Assembly: GCF_000350225.1 (NCBI RefSeq)
Contig: NW_005179098.1
Coordinates: 1 to 64,000, forward strand
Direction of reading: 5' to 3'
Source: Chondrus crispus
Lineage: Eukaryota > Rhodophyta > Florideophyceae > Gigartinales > Gigartinaceae
DNA: 64,000 bases
Part shown: positions 53,130-64,000 of the stretch, piece by piece
Numbering within the stretch: the stretch's first letter is position 1
How the letters are laid out: every line of letters starts with the position of its first letter
Notes under the pieces: generated by a model
Told to the model about the DNA's origin: nothing
The model's database searches: none
The model's input: the letters and a program-made list of their open reading frames with translations, nothing else
Program-made: the position numbers and the translations under genes

Positions 53130-54233
53130 CAGGGAGAATGGTTGCGTTCGTTGGAGCTTCTGGAGCGGGCAAGAGGTAAGTTTTGAATTACTGTCTGGGG
53201 GGCGGTGTTGTGAAGGCTGTGGATGGTGTGGGAGACGCAAAAGTTGTCTTTGCAATTGCGGAGAAGCTAACATTCTTCTTGTACACGATTATATTTTTGT
53301 CGCCATTTGCGTGCTGCAGCACAATCATTCGGCTGTTGCTGAGATTCTATGATGTCGATAGCGGGTCAGTGCTGATCAATGGCGAGAATGTGAAGAACTG
53401 TTTTCAGGAGTCTACGCAAGCAAATTGGAGTTGTCGCCCAAGATACGGTACGAAATTCTATCGCTCATGAGTGGAGACAAATGCGAGCCAACGAGGTGCC
53501 CTTCCATGTCCTGTAATACTAACAATGTGGGCTTTTCTTTTTTTCTTCTCGGCGCCTCTGACAATTACATTCAGATCTTGTTCAACCGAGCTCTGTGATT
53601 CAATATTTCATACGGCAAACCGGATGCATGTGATGCTGAAATTTATGACGCTGCACGTTCGGCTGCTTTGTGAGACTTCGTTGATTCTCTCCCGCTGAAG
53701 CTAGACACCCTTGTCCGAGAGCGGGGAGTGCGCCTATCAGGAGGGGAACGACAGCGCGTAGGGTGCGCCAGGTGTCTGGTCAAGGGACCAGCTATTGTTC
53801 TGCTTGACGAGGCGTCGTCATCATTGGTAAGTGCTGAGCACTGTTCTGAAAGAAATTTTTGTGGCACTTTGGCTATACGCGACACGCTGTGCAAGATCTC
53901 TGACCTCATTCTGAATCCACACCCCTCATCACCGCCCCGATGCACAAGACACGCAAACGGAAAGAGAAATGCAAGCAAACCTGTGGGAAGTATGCAAGAA
54001 CCGAACCACGATCGTGATTGCACATCGACTGTCCACAATCATGATAGCGGACGAGATCATTGTCCTTGGCACAGATGGCGCAGAAGAGGGCCTTGGTACC
54101 GTTGTCGAGAGAAGGTCCCATGCTGAGTTGATACGGCAGAAGGGGTCATACGCCCAAATGTGGGACTTGCAGACGTCGTTCGATAACGGCGAGTTGTCAG
54201 AAGCATCCGAAGTCAAGGATTCGAAGAAGTAAG
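53130..54233 (+). pseudogene. ABC half-transporter nucleotide-binding domain, intron-bearing pseudogene
   Basis: MVAFVGASGAGK (Walker A), a GTAAGT intron (about 53176-53320, ending GCTGCAG), then STIIRLLLRFYDVDSGSVLI. After a 1-bp frame change, SLRKQIGVVAQDT; a second intron (about 53445-53576, ending ATTCAG); then ILFN and, in another frame, YGKPDACDAEIYDAARSAAL, a TGA in place of a sense codon, DFVDSLPLKLDTLVRERGVR, LSGGERQRVGCARCLV, AIVLLDEASSSL. A third intron opens with GTAAGT but lacks a clean acceptor. The end reads DTQTEREMQANLWEVCKN, TTIVIAHRLSTI and SHAELIRQKGSYAQMWDLQT, stopping at 54233. It resembles ATM1/HMT1-type transporters. The membrane domain is missing. Unlike the intact gene at 7854 it has introns, so it is not a copy of that gene. 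Confidence 0.8.
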
Positions 54234-54939
54234 TTGCCCTCGAAAGCGGCGCGACTTTGCTCCATAAATACAGTTGTGGAATGCCAGAACCCCATATTTG
54301 TGCACATGCATGCCATCGCCTGTCGAGCAGCAGTCCTGCCGACAACACACAGGGCTAGAGCATATTGCGAAGTGCCTGCACCATGAAGTGAAGACTGTAT
54401 TTTGAAAGTAATATTAACTGGCTTCTTCTACTAGGTACTTTGCTAGTCGTACTTCAATGTTATCCGCGTATGCACTTAGAAAGGTCGCCTCTTAAGCAGT
54501 AAAGCAGTACAATGTTGAAAAGATATTTGTGCGAATGATAGAAATACGGACAAGGGTATATAGGAAGAATGTAGTAAGCCAGAGAATAGACGCGCCCAAA
54601 TTCTCGTAAAGCTTGACTGAAATCTCGCATACTACCGGTCGCACTAATACAGCTTCGATACAACATTTCTCGTACCTTCACATCAAGCCCGAGCGATGGT
54701 ACACCTTCTTCTTCAAAGGCTACTGTGACAGTTTACGCACTTGAAGCGCATCGGTTCCTCTGACCTCTGGCCCTCTACACAGCCCATCAACCAGAGCAAG
54801 AAGTGCAAGCAGCAAAGTGGTACTGCTTTGCTGCACGTGACTTGGCCACCATCTTCTCGTCTCCACGAATACCAAGTTGACCGCCGAGCTCCAAATTCCA
54901 CCCCTCGCCTCCAAACTCCACCTAAACTATGGACTTGGA
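54234..54939. other. no gene seen
   Basis: AT-rich to about 54690, then mixed composition. No recognisable gene; no LTR matching the other flank of the Ty3 element was found. Confidence 0.5.
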
Positions 54940-55215
54940 CGCAAGTTGCGTGCAGGGTGAGTGCACTACGAAATGCGGAGCAGCATGCAATGCACATTGC
55001 ACTCACCTCGCACTCCAGGTTACATAGCATTTTCGGAGGGCGGTATGAGTGCAGGACTATCATACACTCATGCCGCCCTCTGGGTGCACTCCAAGTGCCA
55101 CCAATAGGAAGTTGTGTGGCCAACAGCGGCAACAATTCTCGTTCACAGTGCACTCAAATATGCTAAAAATCTCAAATTGCACTGTAGGTGCACTCAAAAA
55201 ATTTATTTTTTTTCT
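54940..55215. repeat. inverted-repeat-rich element related to 41185-41345
   Basis: GGTGAGTGCA at about 54956 pairs with TGCACTCACC at about 55000; GGAGGGCGGTATGAGTG near 55035 pairs with CACTCATGCCGCCCTC near 55067. It contains CACCAATA and ends TTTTTCTTCTAGGG at about 55222. It lies directly against the 3' end of the chromodomain of the Ty3 element. Confidence 0.45.
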
Positions 55216-55228
55216 TCTAGGGCGTGCG

Positions 55229-58200
55229 TCATCGAAGACGCAGCGCATATCGAGACACCAATTCTTCGGGAATGTAGGTGCGCGCTGTCCAAGTAGGTTG
55301 GTCGTAGTCTGCCCACTTGATAAGGAACTCCGTTGTTCCGTCTTCCATCTCTCGATGCTTGAGTAGCTTCTCCACGGCGTACTGTGTTCCCTCCCTGACC
55401 TTGTCGGCAAGGTCACGCGGGGTCGTCGTGCTCACCCGTGGCACGTCCATCAGGGGGGCGCGTAAACGCAGCGGTGTGCGGACACCCGCTCGGTGACGCC
55501 ATCACGATCGATTGTGATGGTTCGACGATCGTTGGCGAGGACACGGTACGGCCCCACGGCGGGCGAGGCGAGCTTGTTAGACGTCTTGTCCCCGTCGGTG
55601 GGGTTCAGGTAGATGAAGTTACCTGGGTCGAGACGTGTGTTAACCGTTCGAACGCGCTTATCGAAGTCGCGTTTGTAACGGGCTTGCGTGCGTCGCAAGC
55701 TCCCGTAGGCCTTCTGGATCGTCGCGTCCGGGGTCTTGAGGAACTCCGGAGGCTCCGTTCCCCTATCGGCAGGTGGAACGTCCCCGCCGGTTTGTCGAAG
55801 AAAAAACTCCGGCGGGGGCCGGCTGAGCACGAGCTCAAACGGGGTCGTTCGTGTGGTTCGGTGTACGTGGGAGTTATATGCGTACGTTAACGGTCGCACG
55901 TACACGTCCCAGTCGTCTTGATGCTCGTTCACGTAATTGCGGAGCATCGACGCAATCGTTCGGTTATAGCGTTCCACCTGGCCGTTCGTCTGAGGGTGGT
56001 ACGCTGACGTATAAAGGTTCGTAATTCCAAGCACTCGGCATGTGCTTTGGAAGAACTTTGCGTTGAACTGCGGCCCGTTATCCGACAGTAGCGAGCGTGG
56101 GACGCCGTACTTAAAGACCCATGCTTCGCAAAACGCCACTGCGACGGTGTAGGCGGTTACCGTGCGCAGTGCGACGACCTGCGTTAACTTCGTAAAGCGG
56201 TCGGTGATTACCAGGAGGAATCGTTTCCCTGCCTTGGTCTTTGGGAGCGGCCCCAGTATATCGATTGCGACGCTCTCCAACGGCCGCGTCGCCGGAAACA
56301 ACCTTAATCGGTTTAGGTGTTTCCGAAGCTTGACGCGGTTCATCGCACAGGTTCGACAACCTCGTACGGTCGAAGCGACGTCCGCGGCCAAGTGTGGCCA
56401 GTAGTACTCGCGACGGAGCGCATAGTACATGCGGTTCTGCCCCGGATGCCCGGCGATGGCCGGGTTATGGCAGAGCCGCAGCAACCGGGCGCGTAGAGTC
56501 CGAGGGACCACCACCTGTACGATATCAGGGTCGAAGGGGTGTCTCCGTTTGAGCACCCCTTGGTGGTCCTCGAAGAACGCGGATTCCCGGGACTCTGACT
56601 GTCGTGCCAATACCGTTTGGCAGAAGTCATCCACGCGTTGTTCCTCGGCTATCTCCTCTATCGTAAGGGGGCCGGCAGGTCGTCCTGCAGAGGGGCAACC
56701 GGGGAACCGGACGTATCGGCTTCGAAGTCTTGGGCGCGATCGAGGTCCACGGCGTCGAATTCCTCGTTCTCTGCCCAGAAGGCGTCGGGTTCTTCTAGAG
56801 CAGGGGCTTCGTCGTCGCCCCTCGGCTCGTCCGCGCTAGGGTGAGCAATTTCCTTCGGGATTTCGTTCGGTCCCTTGTAGTCACGAAGACGTGGTCGGCC
56901 TCGTGATCGCAGCTCGCGGTGCATACATGGTCCGCGAGCTCATCCAAGACATGTCTCGTGATGCATCACGAACGGTCGTGCACGTGTCGTAGGTGGGGAT
57001 GTCGTCGTCCACCTCGACAGCCTGGCGAGGGTCGTCGGCGACCCTCGGTGATACGAGGCGTGACAGGGCGTCGGGGACCTGGTGCACGCGCCCGGGGCGG
57101 TACTGAATGGTGAAATCGTATTCAGCCAGACGTAGCCGCCACCGGGTGAGTCTTCCGGAGCTCTCGGTCAGAGACATGAGCCACCTCAGCGCGTCGTGAT
57201 CCGTTCGGACGGTGAACTTCGTGCCCTCGACGTGCGGGCGTAGTGTGCGGACGGCCCACACTACAGCGAAGCACTCGTGTTGCGTAGCGCTGTAGTTGCG
57301 TTCGCTGTCGTTTAACGAATACGACCAATATCCGACGGAACGCCAGTCGTTGGCTTCGTCGTGTTCTTGCAGCAGCGTACACCCGAGTTGATACGCACTT
57401 GCATCGGTATCGATCATGTACGGCCGACCGTACCGCGGAAGCGCAAGTATCGGCGGAGCGATCATCCTTGCCTTGAGGTCCTCGAACGCTTGAAGCTGGG
57501 CCTCCGTCGGATTATCGAAGTCGGGGTCGGCGTCCTTGCGAGTCATATCGGTTAGCGGTCGAGCTATCTTGGCAAACCCCTTGACGAAACGGCGATAGAC
57601 GTTGCACGCCCCGAGGAACGAGCGCACCTGCGTAAGCGTCCTCGGGAACGTGAACGTCTTGAAGGCGTCGGCCGCCGTTTCGGCCGCGCTGAGCTTACCT
57701 GGGGATATCACGTGCCCTAGGTAATGCACCTTCGGACGGAAGAAGCTGCACTTCTTGAGCTTGAGGGATATTCCGGCGGTCCTCAACAAGCTCAAGACAA
57801 TGTCGAGGTGTTCAGCGTGCTCCTCGTGCGTTCGGGAAAAAACTATGACGTCGTCGAGGTATACGAGACATATTTGCCATCTTACGCCGTACAGGATGAT
57901 GTCCAATGCACGTTGGAAGGTGGCCGGTGCCCCTTTCAGTCCGAACGGCATACGCAAATGGCGAAACGTACCCATATGTGTGGTGAATGTGGTCTTATCC
58001 CGGTCCTCCGGCGCGACCGGGATTTGCCAGTAGCCTGAATTGCAGTCGAGCGTAGTGAAGACGGCTGCGTCCCCTTACGAATCGATGCAGTCGTCCATCC
58101 GGGGCAGCGGATACGAATCCGCTGCCGTCTTTGCGTTGAGACGTCGGTAGTCAACGCAAAACCGAAGGGAGCCGTCTTTCTTCGGGACGAGCACCACCGG

Positions 58201-61200
58201 CGAAGCCCACTCGGTGCTCGCGGGTTCGATAACTCCGGCGTTCAACATCTTGTTGACTTCTTTAGCAACCATCTCACGCATGGCGGGCCCCTTTCGGTAG
58301 GGCATAGAACGAATCGGTTTCGTCCCCGCCTCGAGTGGTATGCGGTGCTCCGTTGCTCGTATCGTACCGAGCGCACCGCTCCACAGGCTCGAATGCTTAC
58401 GGATCATGTCCAGTACCCGTGCGCGGAGCTTGTCATCGTCGATGTATGACAAGTCCATTTCTTTTTCCCAATTCATCGGCGAATTTTCGGGATCCTTATT
58501 TGTGACTCGCGCGGTGCCTTCCGTCGATGATGGGCACCCCGCCGGCTGATCGCCGGGGCCGACGTGACTTCCCTCGGCGGTCTTATTTTCCGGGGTGCTT
58601 GGTGGGCCAGCTTCCCCTCTCCTGGCTTGCACGTCCCAGTCGGTGAGATGCAGCGCGTGTGCGATCTCCGCCCCGACTCGGCGCTCGGGCGTCAGGATCG
58701 CCAGCGGATTGCGCTTCGCGTAACCGACGACAGTGCGCTTCGGGAGCCTCCTCGCTTGGCGCGAGAAATTCGCCACGATCACGTCGAAGGTCTGGTTCGG
58801 TAAGACTTCAGCTCCACCGTTCGTGAGCCTCACTCCGTGTCGACGTTGGAGTGACGGCTTGGGTTCCAAGAAAACGAGGCCGCTCCCCGCGGTAGTGACG
58901 CATATCCGTGCTTGCGACATCGCGGGGATCGTGACCCATCGGGCGACACGGATCGGCTGTGGGGCTTCTTCGCGTACGTCCGCCCGACTTGACTGGCGAC
59001 CGTGGCGCCGGGTTGGTGGAGACGGCTTCCCCTTCCCATCGACAATGGCGACGGAGCCACCTTGTCGGAGCTCGAGCCTCTGCGCATCGATGTCGATACT
59101 TCGAGCGTGCGCATCGATAAACGCCGAGCCCAGGAGGACGGGCACCGCGAGCTGGTCGGCGACCACGAACGGAATGCGGAACGTCGTGTTCCGCAGTCGG
59201 ACGGCCAGCTGCACGACCGCAGTCAGCTTAAGCGGGTTACTGTTCGCGCCTGCCAACCGTGGCAGGCGTGCGTCGCGTACGACGTAGCGTGTCCAATCGG
59301 GAGGAAGGTCGGCCTTCCTCACCAAATTATACCCCGAGCAGGTATCGACTGCAATGGTATGAGCCTTGAACGCGTTCCCCTCGGTTGCAATCGAGCCGAG
59401 GACGTTGTATATCTTCGATGTCATCAAGCAGATGACACCGTCGACTACCTTCGGTGACGACGGCTCGGCCAGGTCTTTCCGCTTGGGCCGCCAGCGTCGG
59501 TTCCGGCTTCTCTTCCTTGGTCTTCTCCCTCGGTCGCGGGGCGTCCGTCGGTCGGTGACGTCCTCGCGACAAGTCGCGTCCGTACGCGACTTGATTTCTT
59601 CTGGCGGCCCCGGACACACGTGGGTCGGGCCGCCTGCGCGCTCGATGCGCTCCTTATTTGGCATGTGGCTCACGGTGGCCACGGTGCCTTCTTCGTCTAG
59701 GCGTGCCGGGCTCTCGGTGGCCTCGGCGCCTTTGTCCTCCCGCACCTGACTTACGGAAGTGTCCGTGCGCTCGTGCGGAGTCGAGGGGAATATTATCTGC
59801 AAACATTCCCCTCTTCCGCCGGGGTTGAATCGTAACGGGTCTAGGTTGGTGTGACAAGACGGCTCACGCAACCGCGCGAACGTAACCGTCTTTACGGGTT
59901 TTTCGAACTACCCGAGCTGTCGGAGCTACCCGCCCTGCTATCGTTAGCTAGCTCGTCAACGGGTCCCTGGCCGTGGTGGTTTGCGTCGTTCCTCCACTTT
60001 GGCTGGGCGTCCTCTACGAAGTAATTGGATGCTTCGCCACCTTGAATTGCAACGTCCGGCCGTTGCAATATTTGAGGGGCGGCGAGAACCGGTTCTCCTC
60101 CGCCTCCTTCCGTGGGCTGGGGGTTCGGATCCCCAACCCAATCTTGGAGGTACATGATGGCGTTCTGTACCCCTTGGGGCAACTGGGTACGGCCCCGGTC
60201 GCCTCTTCCATCTCGACGGGGATACCGCGTATCCATCCGACGAGGGTCACGCCGATCCCTTTGATCGGTTCCCGGGTGTCGATACCTGCCTTCGCGAGGG
60301 GCGAAACGGACGCCCCCACCCGATCGGTTCGGGTCTCCTCGCCGCGGGCCTCGGTCTTCCCGCGTAGACTGCTGGATGAGATTGCGCATCCCGGGGCGCG
60401 TCTCCATCTGATAGCGGTAGTTCCTGTACGCCGTGAACTGACGTTGTTCAGGCGACAAGAACGGGCACGCGTACATGGCGTGGCCATACGTCCGGCACAG
60501 CCAACAAACGTACGCGCTGCCATCGGTCGACGCGAACGTCTCTGCGTGGCGTGCCTCTTCGTTGGTGAGTCGAGGCACGTTAGGCAGCCAGCGGTCTCCT
60601 TCTCGACTGGAGATATCCAGCTCCGCCATGTTGTGGCTCGGACCACTCGTGGCCTTCGGCGTGTGCGCGAACGCCGTTGCGAAGCTTCCGGTCGAACCGG
60701 TGGAAGCTGGCGTAGGAGGTCGGCCTCCTGCCCGGTCGAAGCCTTGTGTAATGAGGACAGGGTCGGCCTGCCACTCATCTTCTCCAATGTGGAGGGCGGT
60801 CGCCGGCGAACTTGTTCCGTGCGACCTCGGAGTTCGGACTCCCTTCGCTGCCGGCTTCGGATCCGGCAGCGGAAATCCGCGGCCGGCGCGGTAGGTTGTT
60901 CCCTCAGCCGTTGCGATACGGCGAATCGTTGAGAGTTCGGTCTTCTGTTGTCCGGGCAACCTTTGCATCGTCTCTGCCACTGCGGCCCGGGTCGCAGTGG
61001 ACAACCCGCGCACGAAGTAGTGCGCGAGAGCTTGTTCTGAGAACACGGCCATGCATCGGAACGCGGCGGATTCAAGCCGGTCCGCGAACGTGTTCTCGGT
61101 TTCGTGAGGAAGCTGTCGCGATGACGCGACAGCATCAAACGATTCCCCTAACACGTCATCGGTTAGGTAGCGTTTGATAAATTGGTTGACGAGACCAGGC

Positions 61201-62215
61201 CAGCTCGTATCGTCGTGGAGCTGGCCGGCGCGGAGGCCGCGCATGGTGTAACTCGTATACAACCGCTCCGCGTCTCGGTCGAGGAAGTGAGCGAAGACAC
61301 GGACTGCCACACCTTCGGTCAGGTGCTGAGCATTGAAGGTTATCCGGATATCCTTCAGGAACGGGAGCAACTGAATCGCATCAGTACCGTCGAAGCTCTT
61401 CATCGTGGGGCGGAGCCCACGGCAGCGTTGGGCGTACTTGGCGATCCGTCCCGCGTCACCCGAGGTATCGAGCCTCGAGGTGTTGTCCAACCGATACATC
61501 CGGTAGTTCGCGACGGCTCTGAACTCCTGTATCATAGTGTGGACGGGTTCGGCGGGACCCAACGTTCCGAACGGCGTGACGGGCAACGTTTGGATGTCGA
61601 CGGGGCCGGGATGCGCGGTAAGATCCGCCGGCTGGTAGCCGCCCCAGCGAGGATCGAAGGGGAGAATCGGTTCCCCTGATCCGCGGGCGATTCCTCCACG
61701 GCCCTGGTCGAGTTCGGTCGGTACCCGTCGTGATTGCCGCATGCTTCCGGGGACATGCGGCAGGGCTTCAGTCTCAGACGCGAAGTTCGCGTCCGCCGTC
61801 GGCTTGATGTCCTCCGCCGTCCGGCTGGTGACGGCACCAGCCGGACGCCACTCTTGCAATCCGGACGCGACCGGAGGAACACTGGCACCGGGCCTACTCG
61901 AGGAAGCTCCGGGCGGCCTCTCGGCCGAGGTCTGTTCCATCTCACGGGCACGGCGGCGCGTTGAGTTAAGTTCCGCCGCCATGTGCGCGAACGCTCCCAT
62001 CTGTTCGGCAGATGGGAAGGGTTGCGGGTCTCGTCGAACCCCGGAGTTTGCACTGGCGGGTCGACCCGCAACCTCTACGGCGGGGGAATCAATGCGCGCG
62101 TCCTCGACCAGTACCACACGGGCATGTAGCTGGTCGACGAGCGCGCGCAGGTTCTCCAAGGACTGACGTCTGTTTTTCTGATAGTCTAAACTTTCCCATA
62201 CGAAGCCCATGCTAA
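55229..62215 (-). mobile_element. Ty3/gypsy chromovirus, nearly complete, broken
   Basis: Parts in order on the minus strand: gag (about 62215-59890) with a CX2CX4HX4C zinc knuckle (CWLCRTYGHAMYAC); aspartic protease (about 59420-59060, TIAVDTCSGYNLV); reverse transcriptase (about 58430-57560, including ASPVVLVPKKDGSLRFCVDY and LVYLDDVIVFSRT); RNase H (about 57440-57080); integrase (about 56600-55560) with its HHCC region, ILGPLPKTKAGKRFLLVITD, and YHPQTNGQVERYNRT; and a C-terminal chromodomain (about 55410-55260, AVEKLLKHREMEDGTTEFLI). The chromodomain after integrase identifies a chromovirus, a clade that targets chromatin. The frames are interrupted in roughly three places, so the copy is inactive, but coding similarity is high, suggesting recent origin. 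No pair of LTRs was recognised at its flanks, so age cannot be estimated from them. Confidence 0.88.
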
Positions 62216-62279
62216 TCCAATGCATGCATGGCGATTTACCCATACTTGCACGAGCAGAAATTTCCAAAGTGTTTCCTAT

Positions 62280-62645
62280 GCGGAGAAATGCGCCATGATT
62301 GCTTGGACGTGCATGGCTTGGTTCATGGGCTTGCATTGGTAATTTGCATGGGCTTCATGGGCTTGCATTGGTCATGTGCATGGGATTGCATTGGGAATCT
62401 GCATGGGCTTGCATGGGATTTTCCATGGGCTTGCATTGGACACCTGTATGGGCTTGCATAGGATTTTGCATGGGATCGCATTGGGAATGTGCATGGGCTT
62501 GGAAGGGATTTTTGCACGGGTTTGCGTAGGCCATCTGCATAGGCTTGCATTGGCCATGTAGATGGCCTTGCATGGGCTTTCTGCATGTACTTGATTTGGC
62601 TATTTGCCTGGGCTTGCATTTACCTTTGCATAGGCTTGCATGGGT
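62280..62645. repeat. minisatellite, about 23-bp unit
   Basis: About 14 imperfect tandem units built on GGGCTTGCATTGG plus TGCATG words. It lies just upstream of gag in the Ty3 element's own direction and gives repeating peptides in every frame, which are not genes. Confidence 0.9.
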
Positions 62646-63839
62646 CTACTGGGCGGTTTCTTTCGCTCTAGCCGTACAAGTTTCCTCTTCTAGTTTATGC
62701 TACAAGCATAAACTAAAGGAGGAGACCTGCATAATTTACGGCACTACAATACAAGACCCGAACGTCGAGGCAAATCTTTTCGTGCTTGCAGCTGCTGGGG
62801 ATGGCGGCGGTCTCGAGTGGAGCCCGCGACCCGCTCCGCTAGTACACTTTTTTGGCAGGCGGTTTCGTGTGCTTCTGGCTATGGAACGCTGTTTGCGGTC
62901 TCTCGCAAAGCGCCAAGAGTGGCCGGCGGGAGCGGGGCCGGACAGTTGTGGGCGGCATCATGCACTATAATGGTGCACGGCGCATCCCAAGATCGTTCTA
63001 ATTCTGACATGCTAGTGGCGCACCAGCAAAGCCTTTGTTGCGTCAAGTCAAGTTGAATTGAACTATTGAGTGAGAGAAACTTTGTTCGTGCCTTCCGTGA
63101 CTCCCTGCGTCGGCCACGAAGACACTCCACAGTTGTAGCAGCAGGGGGTTACGCGAAATGCAAAGCAAACGTCAAATCGGGAAAATTCCGACGAACATAG
63201 AACTTCCTTGTGATTGTCGATAGGCGTACTAAAAGAGTCAGTAAAGAGTAGAGTACAGTTGTGAGACGTGCAAGGAGTCCGCCAGATGGAGACCTCACCT
63301 ATCTTTCATCCAGTACGCAGTCCAGCAGACACACAATCGTCTCTTCCTCACCGTGATGGTTGCAAGCAGTGCATGACTAGATGAGATTGTGTTCACACAC
63401 TGGCAGTCTGTCAGCAAGGACCTGGGCCGACGCCCTAAGTTGAACAAAGACTCTCTCGTAGTGGAAAGGTCGATTTGTACGTACCGTGAGTTGTAACAAC
63501 TGGCTATGCATTCTGAGAACGAAAGACCAAACTTCGAGAGTCTCACACTTTAGCATTGACTGTTGGCAAGGAAACATATGTATTCAGCATAATGAAAGCA
63601 CTTGATCACTAAAGCAATTTTCAAATGAATGCTGCGAGAGTACGGGAGAGTCCGCTTCGAGTCATCTAGATTGTAGCAGCTCGTACCATGTGTAGATATC
63701 CTAACTCCAAGTCCATCGCATAATCAAATGCCCCAACGTCCGGGAGCGCTGGATAGCTGATTCCACTTGCAGTGGCCAGTCGACGGAGCGTCGCAGGATT
63801 GCACAGCCTGATACATACTAACTTGATATGTTTTGTTGT
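62646..63839. other. no gene seen
   Basis: A small palindrome, GTTTATGCTACAAGCATAAAC minus one base at the edge, lies at about 62691-62711. A 141-codon frame through the minisatellite edge is spurious. Nothing else recognised. Confidence 0.5.
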
Positions 63840-63900
63840 GCGCCTCTACGCCACGTACACGGCTGTCTATTACACAGCTGAGCGTGTAGCGTAGAGGCGC
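63840..63900. repeat. 61-bp hairpin
   Basis: Arms GCGCCTCTACG and CGTAGAGGCGC enclose further near-complementary DNA (CACGTACAC against GTG-rich, then GGCTGT against ACAGCT). It could be the tip of an element that continues past the window end. Confidence 0.85.
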
Positions 63901-64000
63901 GAAAGAGACTGCATCCGATGCAGCCTTATTGGGCTTGGTAGTGCCTCACGGACGGTTTGTTCGTATCGTACGAACACTGACGTCCGAGCACCGGTTCGTC

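Noticed and set aside
62228-62619. Overlapping frames of His/Met/Cys-rich repeats upstream of gag
   Set aside because: They read the 23-bp minisatellite on both strands; the gag start is better placed after it.
62691-62711. TTATGCTACA as an LTR end of the 629-bp family
   Set aside because: It sits inside a small palindrome, with no LTR body before it.

Overview
This window looks like nuclear DNA of an intron-poor eukaryote. The first 25 kb hold compact genes, nearly all in one exon, with short pyrimidine-rich leaders. From about 26 kb onward the window is mostly transposons, LTR fossils and broken host genes. The protein set (mitochondrial ABC transporter, HMG-CoA lyase, Rrp7, HMG-box protein) is eukaryotic. 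Single-exon housekeeping genes in islands between repeat-rich blocks resemble a florideophyte red alga such as Chondrus; that placement is inference and nothing in the window proves it. Host genes end in TAA, TAG and TGA, so the genetic code appears standard.

Gene island, 1-25 kb. In order: a large LRR protein whose C-terminus resembles PP2A B'' regulatory subunits (176-3229); an ATM1-type half ABC transporter (7854-9962); a glycoprotein-like protein with about eight membrane segments (10714-13338); an armadillo-like alpha-solenoid protein (15159-17237); RRP7 (18690-19586); HMG-CoA lyase (20372-21493); a C2H2 zinc-finger protein with a C-terminal membrane anchor (22010-22798, minus); and a triple HMG-box protein (23277-24623, minus). 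One transposon family cuts into the island: a decayed piggyBac-like element (5017-7728) with two related non-autonomous copies (about 4570-5013 and 17884-18452). Its members end just upstream of ATM1 and RRP7.

Transposon and LTR graveyard, 26-41 kb. It holds a Tc1/mariner relic, three PIF/Harbinger-like transposases (one inserted inside another, with matching 3-bp target duplication), a pogo/Tc5-like DNA-binding fragment and several solo-LTR-like repeats, two of them exactly 629 bp. It also has an unexplained 39-bp repeat family with a perfect hairpin, an array of heat-shock-element-like sites before a TATA box, and a 2.4-kb block flanked by direct repeats with a palindromic core.

Broken host genes beside a CACTA-type element, 41-54 kb. 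Minus-strand fragments of a JmjC (KDM5-like) demethylase, a cullin-3-like N-terminus, a possible glycosyltransferase and CDC16/APC6 lie next to a TNP2 (En/Spm, CACTA) transposase that sits head to head with an RGG-rich protein gene. A second, intron-bearing ABC transporter fragment follows. Truncated unrelated genes in one orientation beside a CACTA transposase suggest capture by a Pack-type element, or a decaying duplicated segment.

LTR retrotransposon, 55-62 kb. A nearly complete but broken Ty3/gypsy chromovirus lies on the minus strand, with a 23-bp minisatellite just upstream of gag. The last 1.4 kb holds no recognisable gene, only a 61-bp hairpin.

No tRNA, rRNA or CRISPR array was recognised. 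All family assignments come from reading motifs by eye; no database search was run.
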